From contig NZ_JABWDV010000222.1 of NCBI RefSeq assembly GCF_013362995.1, positions 1 through 43,230 of the forward strand: a stretch of DNA of 43,230 nt, written 5' to 3'. Made by a program: the position numbers and the translations under genes. Origin of the DNA: Streptomyces sp. TRM64462. Lineage in GTDB: Bacteria; Actinomycetota; Actinomycetes; Streptomycetales; Streptomycetaceae. This document shows positions 1 through 8,451 of this stretch, one piece after another (the first letter of the stretch is position 1; each line of letters begins with the position of its first letter). A model generated the notes under the pieces. That model worked only from the letters and a program-made list of their open reading frames with translations, did no database searches and was not told the DNA's origin.

Positions 1-1071
1 CGCGGGCCAGCAACAGCCGCGCGGTGCCCGCGAGGGAACCGCCCGCACGGTACTGGGCGCGGGACGGGCGGGGGCGGGGGCGTCCGGGGCGGTGGCGTCA
101 CGGGCGTGCGCCGGGGGCGGGGCGTGCGCCGGGTCCGGGGCCTGAGGCGGGGGCGGGGCCTGAGGCGGGGGCGGGGTCGCCGCCGCGGCGCAGGCGTCCA
201 GTGCGACATGGGCGGTGATGTCGCACGTGCCGTCCGGGACGGGCAGCACCTCGCGGCCGTCGCGGAACCCGGTGAGGGTGCCGAACGGAGGGCGCGCCTC
301 CGCCGTGTGCGCGTAGTCCACGGCGACCGCCAGGCCGCCCGCGAGGGTGCCGGTGGCCGCCGCCCAGGCCTCGTCGCGGGCGCGGCCGATCTCGGCGCGG
401 CCGCCCGGTTCGCGCAGCGGCCACCAGCGGGCCAGCCACGCGGCGTCCGCCCCGGTCACGGGCGCGCCGAGCCGCTCGGTGCCGTCCCGCCGTACCTCCA
501 CGTACCGGGGGGTGCCTGCGTCGTCGGCCTCGGCGACGTCCACAGGGACGTTGTCCAGCCACTCGTTCGCGAACAGCAGGCCGCGTACGCCGGCCGGCGG
601 CCGGGCGGTCCACTCGACGCGCGGGTCGAGGCCATCGGGGCGGGCGGCGCGCTCGACGGCGTACGCCCGGACCCGCAGCCCGGGCGGCGCGGCGGCGAGC
701 ACGGCCGTCACGAGCTCGCCGCGGCCGGCGCCCATGTCCACGAACGCGACCTCGTCCGTTCCCAGGTCCCGCGCCACCTGCTCCAGGAGGCGGGCGACGG
801 CGGCGGCGAAGAGCGGCGAGGCGTGGACGGAGGTGCGGAAGTGGCCCGCGGGGCCCTCGGGGCGCAGGTAGAAGCCGCCGGGGCCGTACAGGGCATCCTC
901 GGCGGCGTCCCGCCAGCGCCGCCATGGGGACGGGGCGGCGCCCGGTTCTTTCGCTGCGCTTGCTTCTTCTGGTGCGCTTGGTGTGCCTGCTGCACTTGTT
1001 TCGTGGGCCTCGTACGGGTTGTTCGCCTCGTCCGGCCCGTCGGTCTCATCCGTCACGGGCACAGTGTCCAC
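1..1071 (-). CDS. SAM-dependent methyltransferase, MidA-like (partial, runs off left edge)
   Basis: Reading leftwards from a GTG near 1071, the frame stays open to the window edge, so the C-terminus is not seen. The protein begins with a short acidic/Ala-rich leader. It then gives [34 protein letters not shown] and the SAM-binding loop [13 protein letters not shown] (near 721-780), followed by [15 protein letters not shown] and [20 protein letters not shown]. This order matches the MidA/DUF185 class of Rossmann methyltransferases; the substrate cannot be told from sequence. GTG codons at 1062 and 1056 are alternative starts. The region from about 190 down to 60 is Pro/Ala-rich repeat, and reading-frame statistics change at the far left (see findings), so the true end is uncertain. 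It is divergent from the sensor-kinase gene, with about 47 bp between the starts. Confidence 0.72.
   Translation of the reverse strand, partial: MDTVPVTDETDGPDEANNPYEAHETSAAGTPSAPEEASAAKEPGAAPSPWRRWRDAAEDALYGPGGFYLRPEGPAGHFRTSVHASPLFAAAVARLLEQVARDLGTDEVAFVDMGAGRGELVTAVLAAAPPGLRVRAYAVERAARPDGLDPRVEWTARPPAGVRGLLFANEWLDNVPVDVAEADDAGTPRYVEVRRDGTERLGAPVTGADAAWLARWWPLREPGGRAEIGRARDEAWAAATGTLAGGLAVAVDYAHTAEARPPFGTLTGFRDGREVLPVPDGTCDITAHVALDACAAAATPPPPQAPPPPQAPDPAHAPPPAHARDATAPDAPAPARPAPSTVRAVPSRAPRGCCWPA
133..182. repeat. GC-rich tandem repeat inside the methyltransferase gene
   Basis: Near-perfect repeats of an 18-bp unit containing gaggcgggggcggggcct. On the minus strand they encode a Pro/Gln/Ala repeat of the type PPPPQA. 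This is a likely site of length variation or sequencing error. Confidence 0.7.
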
Positions 1072-1118
1072 CTTGGGGAGTAGGGCCCCTGCCGCCGTAT
1101 CGCACTCCTGGTTGACCC

Positions 1119-2339
1119 GTGCACCTATTCCGCTTCCCTACGCTGGGTTACGTGCAGCGCCTCTACGACTTCCTCCGCAGACACCCGACGGGCGTCGACG
1201 CCTTCTGGGCTCTGACGCTCCTCGGGTTCTCCGCGCTGTGGGTGGCCGGCACCGCGACCCACCTTCTGGTCGCCGCGGTCGTCGTGCTGCTGCTGTGCCT
1301 GGTCGTGGCGCTGCGCCGGCGGGCACCGCGGGAGATGCTTGTCCTCGCGGTCGCCGTCGGGCTGGCCCAGCTGGTGCTGGACGTGGAGATCAATCCGGCC
1401 GACTTCGCGATGCTGGTCATCATCTACACGGTCGCCGCGCACGACGGACCCCGCTGGGCGTCGCGGCTGGCGCTGACCGCCGGGGTGGCGGCGGCCCCAC
1501 TGGCACAGGTGCGCTGGCCGATGCGCGAGACGTCGACCGCGGCCGCCGTGTTCGGCACCGTCGTGATGACGGTGCCGTTCGTGCTGGCCTGGGTGCTCGG
1601 CGACTCCATGCGGACGCGGCGGGCCTACCTCGCCCAGTTGGAGGAGCGCGCGGCCCGGCTGGAGCGGGAGCGGGAGGCGCAGGCGAAGGTGGCCGTCGCG
1701 GCGGAGCGGGCCAGGATCGCCCGGGAGCTCCACGACGTCGTCGCGCACAACGTGTCGGTCATGGTCGTCCAGGCCGACGGCGCCGCGTACGTCCTCGACG
1801 CCGCGCCCGACCAGGCGCGGCAGGCGCTGGAGACCATCTCGTCCACCGGCCGTCAGGCGCTCGCCGAGATGCGCCGGCTGCTGGGCATCCTGCGGACGGG
1901 CGAGCACCAGGAGGCCGGCGAGTACGTGCCGCAGCCGGACGTGCAGCAGATCGAGGACCTCGTCGAGCAGGTCCGCACCGCGGGGCTGCCCGTGGACTTC
2001 AAGGTCGTCGGCACGCCACGCCGCCTGCCGCGCGGAGTCGAACTCACGGCGTACCGCATCGTGCAGGAGGCGCTCACGAACACCCGCAAGCACGGCGGCC
2101 CCGACGTCGGGGCGAGCGTCCGGCTGACGTACTTCGACGACGGGCTCGGCCTGCTGGTCGAGGACGACGGGCGCGGCGCCGCGCACGAGATGTACGAGGA
2201 CGGCGGCGCCGACGGCAGGGGCCACGGCCTGATCGGCATGCGCGAACGGGTGGGCATGGTCGGCGGCACCCTGGACGCGGGGCCGCGCCCGGGCGGAGGC
2301 TTCCGCATCAGCGCCCTGCTCCCCCTGAAACAGGCCTGA
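1119..2339 (+). CDS. Two-component sensor histidine kinase (HisKA_3 / NarL-partner type)
   Basis: A 406-aa membrane kinase. The N-terminal ~165 residues contain several hydrophobic segments (about 29-65, 72-105, 115-130, 142-162) with no obvious extracellular sensor domain. A charged helix (about 170-198) leads into the HisKA_3 dimerisation box [14 protein letters not shown], where His205 is the expected phosphorylation site. The HATPase region carries [16 protein letters not shown] (N box), VEDDGRG and [11 protein letters not shown] (G boxes). The start is GTG 1119; GTG 1152 is an in-frame alternative that would remove 11 residues. It lies 124 bp upstream of a NarL-family response regulator on the same strand, which is its probable partner. 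The stimulus is unknown. Confidence 0.93.
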   Translation: MHLFRFPTLGYVQRLYDFLRRHPTGVDAFWALTLLGFSALWVAGTATHLLVAAVVVLLLCLVVALRRRAPREMLVLAVAVGLAQLVLDVEINPADFAMLVIIYTVAAHDGPRWASRLALTAGVAAAPLAQVRWPMRETSTAAAVFGTVVMTVPFVLAWVLGDSMRTRRAYLAQLEERAARLEREREAQAKVAVAAERARIARELHDVVAHNVSVMVVQADGAAYVLDAAPDQARQALETISSTGRQALAEMRRLLGILRTGEHQEAGEYVPQPDVQQIEDLVEQVRTAGLPVDFKVVGTPRRLPRGVELTAYRIVQEALTNTRKHGGPDVGASVRLTYFDDGLGLLVEDDGRGAAHEMYEDGGADGRGHGLIGMRERVGMVGGTLDAGPRPGGGFRISALLPLKQA

Positions 2340-2400
2340 GCCCCCTCGGGCCCCGCACAAGGCCCGTAGGCCCCGCTAGTCCCGTGCAACTGCCGTAGTC

Positions 2401-2432
2401 GTATGAGACCTGTATGAGACCCGTATGAGACC
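2401..2432. repeat. Three direct repeats of GTATGAGACC at 11-bp spacing
   Basis: Copies sit at 2401-2410, 2412-2421 and 2423-2432, upstream of the response-regulator start at 2464 and downstream of the kinase stop at 2339. A spacing of one helical turn is typical of tandem binding sites for a DNA-binding regulator. Function is inferred. Confidence 0.55.
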
Positions 2433-2463
2433 CGCTCACCAGTCCAGAAGAGGACACTGACAC

Positions 2464-3144
2464 ATGACCATCCGTCTGATGCTCGTCGACGACCAGGTGC
2501 TGCTGCGCACCGGGTTCCGCATGGTGCTCGCCGCCCAGCCGGACATGGAGGTCGTCGCGGAGGCGGGCGACGGGGCCGAGGCCCTCCAGGTGCTGCGGTC
2601 GACGGCCGTGGACGTCGTCCTCATGGACGTCCGCATGCCGAAGCTCGACGGGGTGGAGGCGACCCGCCGTATCTGCTCCGAGCCCGGCGCCCCTCGGGTC
2701 CTCATCCTCACGACCTTCGACCTGGACGAGTACGCCTTCTCCGGGCTGAAGGCCGGCGCCAGCGGCTTCATGCTCAAGGACGTGCCGCCCGGCGAACTCC
2801 TCGCCGCCATCCGCGCCGTGCACAGCGGCGACGCGGTCGTCGCCCCGTCCACGACCCGGCGGCTCCTGGACCGCTTCTCGCCCATGCTGCCGTCCAGCGG
2901 CGGTACACAGCCGCAGCACAAGGCCCTGGAACGGCTCACGGACCGCGAACGCGAGGTCATGCTCCTGGTCGCCCAGGGCCTGTCGAACGGCGAGATCGCC
3001 GCCCGCCTCGTCCTGTCCGAAGCCACCGTCAAGACCCACGTCGGCCGCATCCTCACCAAGCTGGAACTCCGCGACCGCGTCCAGGTCGTCGTCCTGGCCT
3101 ACGAGTCCGGCCTGGTCAGAGCGGGTGGCGGCGCCCCCTCCTGA
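2464..3144 (+). CDS. NarL/FixJ-family response regulator
   Basis: A 226-aa protein. The receiver domain (about 1-120) has acidic residues D9/D10, the phosphoacceptor Asp55 in VVLMDVRMPKLDG, the switch Thr in ILTTFDLDEY and the conserved Lys in GFMLKDVPP. A LuxR-type helix-turn-helix follows (LTDREREVMLLVAQGLSNGEIAARLVLSEATVKTHVGRIL, about 156-200), with a short C-terminal tail. ATG 2464 follows a purine-rich AGAAGAGG-type site about ten bases upstream. The kinase directly upstream is the probable partner. The spacer between the two genes holds three GTATGAGACC repeats that could serve for autoregulation. The stop lies 13 bp from the convergent ArsR-type gene. Confidence 0.95.
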   Translation: MTIRLMLVDDQVLLRTGFRMVLAAQPDMEVVAEAGDGAEALQVLRSTAVDVVLMDVRMPKLDGVEATRRICSEPGAPRVLILTTFDLDEYAFSGLKAGASGFMLKDVPPGELLAAIRAVHSGDAVVAPSTTRRLLDRFSPMLPSSGGTQPQHKALERLTDREREVMLLVAQGLSNGEIAARLVLSEATVKTHVGRILTKLELRDRVQVVVLAYESGLVRAGGGAPS

Positions 3145-3157
3145 CCCGCCCGGCACA

Positions 3158-4264
3158 TCAGCGCAGCACGGTCTCCAGGAAGTCGCTGCCGATCCGGGCG
3201 ACCGCCGCCACGTCCAGCTGGTGCAGGACATAGCGGCCGCGCCGCCGGACCGTCACCAGCTCGGCCTTCTTCAGCACCGACAGATGGCGGGACACCTCGG
3301 GCGGCGTGATCCCGTACGTGTCCGCCAGCTCCGTCGTCGTGTACGGGCCGCGCGCCAGCTGCCGGCACATCCGCATCCGCATGGGGTGGGCGAGCGCGTC
3401 CATACGCCGTTGCAGCAGCTCCACCGACGCGGGATCCGGCACGACCGCCGGACCCACCGGGTAGTTCACGACCGGCCGCCAGCCCGGCGCGTACAGCACC
3501 ATCAGGTGCGGCCAGCCGAAACTGGACGGCACGAACGTCACCCCGGCGCCGACCTCCGGGTCCACCGCGCTCGTCCGGCCGTGGGCCATCTTGTCCACGT
3601 GGATCCGGCGCCGGCCGTCCTCCTCGTCGAGCGTCACCGCGGGCGACACCGCACGCAGCGCCTCCGCCAGCCCCTTGCGGCGCAGCAGCGCGCCCTTCTC
3701 CCGGGCGTCGGCCGCCAGACCCGTCCGGACCCGCCGCCAGGTGTCCGCGAAGAACGCCTCGTCACAGTCCTCGAACAGCCGCCGCAGCCACGCCCGCACC
3801 CCACCGGGGTCGGCCAGCAGCCGCCGCGTGAAGTCCAGTTGCCGCGGCCCCCGGTTCGCCGCCAGCTCCAGGGCCCGCGCCGGCCGTACCGGCTCCCCGG
3901 ACGTGTGCGACGCCGAGCAGCTGAACTCCAGCGCCGCCTGCATGAACCGCTCCTCGTCCAGCCGGTCAAGCATGTCCAGCTCGTCCGCGAGGGTCGCCCC
4001 GGGGCGCCCGCTCCCGCCCGGCAGCCCCGCGTACGGCTGGAACACGTCCGACATGGTGGCCGTCCACAGGAAGTTCGCCTCGTGGAGCCGCTCGGCCAGG
4101 TCGGGCTTCAGTCCCGCGGCGGTCGCCGTCGCCCATCCGTGCAGCCCCGGATGGTGCGCCGGCTCCGCCAGGGCGTGGAGGGCGGCGCCCAGCTCGGCGA
4201 GGGGCGACAGGTCGAAGACGACCCGCTCTGACGGCAGGCCCGTGATGTCAATGGTCACGCTCAC
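3158..4264 (-). CDS. ArsR-family transcriptional regulator with a large DUF5937-type N-terminal region
   Basis: 368 aa, far longer than the 90-120 aa of a simple ArsR repressor. The winged helix is C-terminal (about 276-355): RRMDALAHPMRMRMCRQLA, then the recognition segment TTTELADTYGITPPEVSRHLSVLKKAELV and the wing RRRGRYVLHQ. No metal-binding ELCVCDL motif is present, so metal sensing is not supported. The first ~270 residues resemble the DUF5937 region found on many streptomycete ArsR-like proteins, perhaps for ligand binding. It starts at ATG 4264, 68 bp downstream of the aldolase-like gene on the same strand, so the two may be cotranscribed. Targets are unknown. Confidence 0.85.
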   Translation of the reverse strand: MSVTIDITGLPSERVVFDLSPLAELGAALHALAEPAHHPGLHGWATATAAGLKPDLAERLHEANFLWTATMSDVFQPYAGLPGGSGRPGATLADELDMLDRLDEERFMQAALEFSCSASHTSGEPVRPARALELAANRGPRQLDFTRRLLADPGGVRAWLRRLFEDCDEAFFADTWRRVRTGLAADAREKGALLRRKGLAEALRAVSPAVTLDEEDGRRRIHVDKMAHGRTSAVDPEVGAGVTFVPSSFGWPHLMVLYAPGWRPVVNYPVGPAVVPDPASVELLQRRMDALAHPMRMRMCRQLARGPYTTTELADTYGITPPEVSRHLSVLKKAELVTVRRRGRYVLHQLDVAAVARIGSDFLETVLR

Positions 4265-4332
4265 GCCCCCATGGTGCGCCGTGCACCACCGGCATGGGCG
4301 ATCACTTGACGACCCTCGTCAATCCACCCGCC

Positions 4333-5682
4333 TCACCCCCGCCCCCCTCGCAGCACGAATTCCATGAACGTCACCACCGCCCCCTTCACATCGTCAGCCG
4401 TCCACTCCAGCCCCGGCGCCGTCACCCCCACCTCGGTGAAGGCGACACCGGGTGCTCCTCCCGGACTCCCGGCGCTCCACCGCCGGAACAGCACCACCCC
4501 CGTCTCCTCCGCCTGCCGGACCGCGGCCTCCGTCAGCACCTCCGGCGCGTACGGCAGCCACACCTGGAACTCGTGCGTGTGCGGCACCTCCGGATGGACG
4601 CGGAACCACGGCACCGCAGCCGCCTCGAACCCCTCCCGCAGCGCCTCCGCCACGACCGCCGCGTGCGCCACGTACGCCGGCAGCCTCGGCAGCTCCCGCT
4701 CCAGGCCCAGCAGGGCGGACAGGGCCGCCGGGTACTGCTGGAACACGTTGCCCCCGTAGCGGTGGCGCCACGCCCGCGCCTCCTCCACGAACGACTCCGG
4801 TCCCACCAGCGCCGCCCCCGACAGTCCGCCCAGCGACTTGTAGAACGACACGTACACACTGTCCGCGAGGCCCGCGATCTCCTTCAGGTCCCGCCCGAAG
4901 TGCGACGTGCACTCCCACAGCCGCGCCCCGTCGAAATGCACCAGCGCGTCCCGCTCCCGCGCTGCCTCCACCACCTCCTCCAGCTCGTCCCACGTCGGCA
5001 GCAGACAACCGGCGTCCCGCAGCGGCAACTCCAGCATCAGCGTGCCGAAGGGCTCCTCCAGGCCCCGCACCTCGTCGGCCGTCGGCAGCCGCGCCGCGTC
5101 CGTCGGATGGACCGTCCGCAGCCCGCTCACCGTCCCGAGCGCGCCCCGCTCGTGCACCTCGGGGTGGGCGAGCGGGTGCAGCGCCACCACCGGGTTGCCG
5201 GTCCGCCCCGCCCAGCACCGCAGCGCCACCTGCTGCGCCATGGTCCCGGTCGGGAAGAACACCGCCGCGGGGAAGCCGAGCAGCGTGGCCACGCGCCGCT
5301 CCAGCTCTCCTACGACACCGTCCTCGTTCCCGTAGATGTCCACGGTCTCGTCCAGGTCGTGGACCGTGCCGGCGTCGGCCGCCAGCTCCGCCAGCCGCTG
5401 CCCGAGGGTCGCCTCGGCCGACGTCCACGACAGCCTCCGGTCGGCCCCGCGCCACGCGGCGAGCCGACGCCGCCACTGCCTGGCCTCCTCCGTCTCCTCC
5501 CTCTCCTCTGTCTCCTGCCGCTCCTCCTCCTGCCGCTCCTCCTCCTGCCGCTCCTCCGTCCTCTTCATCTCTTCTGGCTCGTCTGTCCTTCGCTTTGCGC
5601 GCTCCTCGGCCACCTCCCCTTTCCGCTCGTCCGCCTGCCGGCCTCGCCCGTGCTCCGCGTCCTCGTTCATCACAGCACTCAT
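4333..5682 (-). CDS. Threonine aldolase-family PLP-dependent lyase
   Basis: A fold-type I PLP enzyme of the beta-eliminating lyase/threonine aldolase family, which cleaves beta-hydroxy amino acids such as L-threonine to glycine plus an aldehyde. Core landmarks are VDIYGNEDGVVGELERRVA, FFPTGTMAQQVALRCW, LVHFDGARLWE (the PLP-contacting Asp) and SVYVSFYKSLGGLSGAALVG, whose Lys (codon at 4837-4839) should form the Schiff base. The core begins only after ~80 residues of Glu/Arg-rich low-complexity sequence (EERQEEERQEEE), predicted to be a charged helix and unusual for this family. Possible starts are GTG 5697, ATG 5682, ATG 5670 and ATG 5568; none has a strong ribosome binding site. A 20-bp palindrome lies just upstream. 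The exact substrate is uncertain. Confidence 0.85.
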   Translation of the reverse strand: MSAVMNEDAEHGRGRQADERKGEVAEERAKRRTDEPEEMKRTEERQEEERQEEERQETEEREETEEARQWRRRLAAWRGADRRLSWTSAEATLGQRLAELAADAGTVHDLDETVDIYGNEDGVVGELERRVATLLGFPAAVFFPTGTMAQQVALRCWAGRTGNPVVALHPLAHPEVHERGALGTVSGLRTVHPTDAARLPTADEVRGLEEPFGTLMLELPLRDAGCLLPTWDELEEVVEAARERDALVHFDGARLWECTSHFGRDLKEIAGLADSVYVSFYKSLGGLSGAALVGPESFVEEARAWRHRYGGNVFQQYPAALSALLGLERELPRLPAYVAHAAVVAEALREGFEAAAVPWFRVHPEVPHTHEFQVWLPYAPEVLTEAAVRQAEETGVVLFRRWSAGSPGGAPGVAFTEVGVTAPGLEWTADDVKGAVVTFMEFVLRGGRG

Positions 5683-5697
5683 GCGCCGATCATCCAC

Positions 5698-5717
5698 GCG
5701 CCCTGTCCACAGGGCGC
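5698..5717. promoter_or_regulatory. 20-bp perfect palindrome at the 5' end of the aldolase gene
   Basis: Arms GCGCCCTGT and ACAGGGCGC with a 2-bp centre form a perfect dyad directly before the first possible aldolase start. The loop is too short for a good RNA hairpin, so a dimeric repressor operator is more likely. It sits in the divergent region between the aldolase and the 5840 operon and could affect either. Inference only. Confidence 0.45.
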
Positions 5718-5778
5718 CCCATTAATCCGACCGGGCACTGCGGCCTGTGGACAGCGGAGAAGCCGCGCGAAACGCTGG

Positions 5779-5784
5779 CGTAGC
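5779..5784 (+). promoter_or_regulatory. Candidate -10 element (TAGCAT) of the pan/nad operon
   Basis: TAGCAT, about 55 bp upstream of GTG 5840, resembles the TAGRAT-like -10 hexamer of the main streptomycete sigma factor. No convincing -35 is visible. Weak evidence. Confidence 0.25.
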
Positions 5785-5839
5785 ATGACGAGAAATCGTC
5801 CGGTACCCCCTGAGGACTGGAACGGAAGGCCCGCGCCAC

Positions 5840-6781
5840 GTGAACCCATCGCCAGAACCCCGCCCCGCCCGGCTCACCGTCGGCGTCGTAGGCGCCGGTC
5901 GGGTCGGCCCGGCACTGGCCGCGTCCCTGCAGCTCGCCGGGCACCGCCCGGTCGCCGTCTCGGGCGTGTCCGACGCGTCCCTGCGCCGCGCCGCCGAGCT
6001 GCTGCCCGGCGTCCCCGTCGTGCCGCCCGCCCAGGTACTGGAACGGGCCGAGCTGGTGCTGCTCACCGTCCCCGACGACGCCCTGCCCGGCCTGGTCGAG
6101 GGGCTGGCCGAGACCGGAGCCGTACGGCCCGGCCAGATCCTCGTCCACACGTCCGGCCGGTACGGCGTCGGCGTCCTCGACCCGGCGAGGCGCGTCGGCG
6201 CGCTGCCGCTCGCCCTGCATCCCGCCATGACGTTCACCGGCACGAGCGTCGACGTGCAGCGGCTGGCCGGCTGCTCGTTCGGCGTCACCGCGCCCGAGGA
6301 ACTGCGCCTGGCCGCCGAGGCGCTGGTCATCGAGATGGGCGGCGAGCCCGAGTGGATCGCCGAGGACGCCCGCCCGCTGTACCACGCGGCTCTCGCACTC
6401 GGTGCGAACCACCTGGTCACCCTGGTGGCCCAGTCGATGGAGCTGCTGCGCGAGGCCGGGGTGGCCGCGCCCGACCGGATGCTCGGCCCGCTGCTGGGCG
6501 CCGCGCTCGACAACGCGCTGCGGTCCGGTGACGCGGCCCTGACCGGGCCCGTCGCCCGGGGCGACGCCGGGACGGTCGCCGCGCACGTGGCCGAGCTGCG
6601 CAAGCACGCCCCGGGCACGGTCGCCGGGTATCTGGCGATGGCCCGCTCGACAGCGGACCGGGCCCTCGCACACGGTCTGCTCAAGCCGGAGCTCGCGGAG
6701 GACCTGCTCGGTGTCCTCGCCGCGGGCCCGGCCGGTGAAGGACGCGACGCAGAAGGCCCGGAAGGAGACGGCAGCCGATGA
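5840..6781 (+). CDS. Rossmann-fold/DUF2520 protein, putative NAD(P)-dependent oxidoreductase upstream of panC
   Basis: 313 aa. An N-terminal dinucleotide-binding motif [18 protein letters not shown] is followed by [16 protein letters not shown] and [18 protein letters not shown], as in the ketopantoate-reductase/P5C-reductase-like Rossmann group. The C-terminal half ([32 protein letters not shown]) fits DUF2520. GTG 5840 is preceded by GGAAGG about ten bases away. Its last codon overlaps panC (ATGA), implying translational coupling. An equivalent gene sits beside panC in mycobacteria. A role in pantoate supply, for example ketopantoate reduction, is an attractive inference from this position but is not shown by the sequence. 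Confidence 0.85.
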   Translation: MNPSPEPRPARLTVGVVGAGRVGPALAASLQLAGHRPVAVSGVSDASLRRAAELLPGVPVVPPAQVLERAELVLLTVPDDALPGLVEGLAETGAVRPGQILVHTSGRYGVGVLDPARRVGALPLALHPAMTFTGTSVDVQRLAGCSFGVTAPEELRLAAEALVIEMGGEPEWIAEDARPLYHAALALGANHLVTLVAQSMELLREAGVAAPDRMLGPLLGAALDNALRSGDAALTGPVARGDAGTVAAHVAELRKHAPGTVAGYLAMARSTADRALAHGLLKPELAEDLLGVLAAGPAGEGRDAEGPEGDGSR

Positions 6782-8451
6782 GCCCCACGTCCAACCAGAG
6801 GACGGCGGCCACGGCGTCCCACGGGACCCGGACGCCCAACCCGTCGGCGAACTCCGCGACTGCGGCGACCTCCGCGACCTCCGCGCCGACGGCATCGGCA
6901 CCCCCCGACCCCATCCGGACCCCGGCAGCCTCGGCGTCCCCCAGCACACCCGGCGACGCTCAGTCCGGCTCGCCCGGAGCCGCACCCGCCTCACCCGGCG
7001 TCGCGCCGACCAAGGGCACCCGCCGCGACCCCTCGGCACCCGCACCCGCCTCCGCACCTCCACCCGCGCCCGCCTCCGCACCTCCACCCGCGCCCGCCTC
7101 CACGCCCGCGCCCGCCTCCCCACCCGCACCCGCCTCCGCGCCCGCCTCGGCACCCGCACCCGCCTCAGCGCCCGCGCCCGGGGCCCCCTCCGCGCCCGTC
7201 CTCGTGCACACCCGGGACGCGCTGGACCGGCTCCTGGACCAGGCCGCGAGCCGGCGGCGGCGGATCGGGGTCGTCATGACCATGGGCGCCCTGCACGACG
7301 GGCACGCCACGCTCGTCCGTACCGCGCGGGGTCACGTCGGGCCGGACGGGTTCGTGGTCGTCACCGTCTTCGTCAACCCGCTCCAGTTCGGCGCGGGCGA
7401 GGACCTGGACCGGTACCCGCGCACGCTCGACGCGGACGTGGAGGTCGCCGGGGCCGCGGGCGCCGACGCCGTGTTCGCCCCGTCCGTCGACGAGGTGTAC
7501 CCGGGCGGCGAACCGCAGGTCCGGATCACCGCGGGCCCCATGGGGGAGCGCCTGGAGGGCGCGTCCCGGCCCGGACACTTCGACGGCATGCTCACCGTCG
7601 TCGCCAAGCTCCTCCACCTCACCCGCCCCGACGTGGCGTTCTTCGGCCAGAAGGACGCCCAGCAGCTCGCCCTGATCCACCGCATGGTGCGCGACCTCGA
7701 TTTCCGCGCCGAGATCGTCGGCGTACCCACGGTCCGCGAGCCCGACGGCCTCGCGCTGTCCAGCCGCAACAGGTACCTGTCGACCAGGGAGCGCCGTACC
7801 GCACTCGCCCTGTCCGCCGCGCTGTTCGCGGCGAGCGACCGGCTGGCCGCCCAGCAGGCCCTGCGCGCCAGGGCAGCGACCGCGCCCGCCTCGCAGAGCA
7901 GGGCAGAGGCCCTGTCCCGGCTCGGCGAGTCCCGCGCGGCCGCCGACGCGCACGCGGTTGCCCAGGCCGGCCACGCGCGCAGCGGCGGCGCCGACGCGGT
8001 GCGCGCGGCCGCCCGTGCGGTGCTGGACGAGGCGGCGAAGGCGGACCCGCCGCTGGTCCTGGACTACGTCGCCCTGGTCGATCCGGCCGACTTCACCGAT
8101 GTGCGCGACGAGCACACCGGCGAGGCGATCCTCGCGGTCGCCGCGAAGGTCGGTACGACGCGGCTCATCGACAACCTGCCGCTCACCTTCGGCCCGCCCG
8201 GCCCCTTCCCGCCCGGCCCCTTCCCGCCCGGCCCCTTCCCGTCCGGACCCTTCCCGCCCGGTTCCTTCCCGTCCGCCGCCCACCCGGAGGCCGCGACACC
8301 GGACGCCCCGTCAGCCGACGGCCCCACAGACCAAACCCACGACTCCGGAGCCCCAACCCCCACGACCCCGGCCTCGGCCCCCACAACCCCGGCCCCCACA
8401 ACCCCGGCCCCCACAACCCCCGCCCCGACGACCCCCGGAGCTTCCGCATGA
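6778..8451 (+). CDS. panC: Pantothenate synthetase (pantoate--beta-alanine ligase), extended at both ends
   Basis: Catalyses ATP-dependent condensation of pantoate with beta-alanine to pantothenate, the CoA precursor. The core runs from about residue 140 to 480. It has [16 protein letters not shown] (the HIGH-like ATP motif), [35 protein letters not shown] and [11 protein letters not shown]. At 557 aa it is nearly twice the usual ~300. The first ~138 residues are Ala/Pro/Ser low complexity, the last ~75 are Pro repeats (PPGPF units, then TPAPT units), and an Ala-rich loop is inserted around 360-410. ATG 6778 overlaps the upstream stop (ATGA) and follows GGAAGGAG, supporting the long form. GTG 7204 would give a family-length N-terminus but lacks a ribosome binding site. 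No panD is visible nearby. Confidence 0.93.
   Translation: MSPTSNQRTAATASHGTRTPNPSANSATAATSATSAPTASAPPDPIRTPAASASPSTPGDAQSGSPGAAPASPGVAPTKGTRRDPSAPAPASAPPPAPASAPPPAPASTPAPASPPAPASAPASAPAPASAPAPGAPSAPVLVHTRDALDRLLDQAASRRRRIGVVMTMGALHDGHATLVRTARGHVGPDGFVVVTVFVNPLQFGAGEDLDRYPRTLDADVEVAGAAGADAVFAPSVDEVYPGGEPQVRITAGPMGERLEGASRPGHFDGMLTVVAKLLHLTRPDVAFFGQKDAQQLALIHRMVRDLDFRAEIVGVPTVREPDGLALSSRNRYLSTRERRTALALSAALFAASDRLAAQQALRARAATAPASQSRAEALSRLGESRAAADAHAVAQAGHARSGGADAVRAAARAVLDEAAKADPPLVLDYVALVDPADFTDVRDEHTGEAILAVAAKVGTTRLIDNLPLTFGPPGPFPPGPFPPGPFPSGPFPPGSFPSAAHPEAATPDAPSADGPTDQTHDSGAPTPTTPASAPTTPAPTTPAPTTPAPTTPGASA
7040..7185. repeat. Pro/Ala-coding repeat array in the 5' part of panC
   Basis: Imperfect repeats of units such as CCCGCCTCCGCACCTCCA encode alternating (A)PAS/APPPAP blocks in the PanC N-terminal extension. 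This is a protein-coding low-complexity tract, not a CRISPR array, because there are no unique spacers. Confidence 0.7.
8197..8435. repeat. Two tandem-repeat tracts in the 3' part of panC
   Basis: First tract (about 8197-8270): four to five copies of GGCCCCTTCCCGCCC-type units (PPGPF). Second tract (about 8375-8432): repeats of CCCCCACAACCCCGG (TPAPT). Both lie after the conserved PanC core ends at [10 protein letters not shown], in the C-terminal tail just before nadB. Confidence 0.7.

Noticed and set aside
7040..7185. Repeat array in panC as a possible CRISPR
   Set aside because: Repeats are contiguous and in frame, with no unique spacers of constant length.
6711..8447. Long plus-strand open frame upstream of and in frame with nadB, suggesting a fusion
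   Set aside because: It covers panC in the wrong frame and has Arg/Pro/His-rich composition typical of GC-rich shadows; nadB has its own ATG at 8448.
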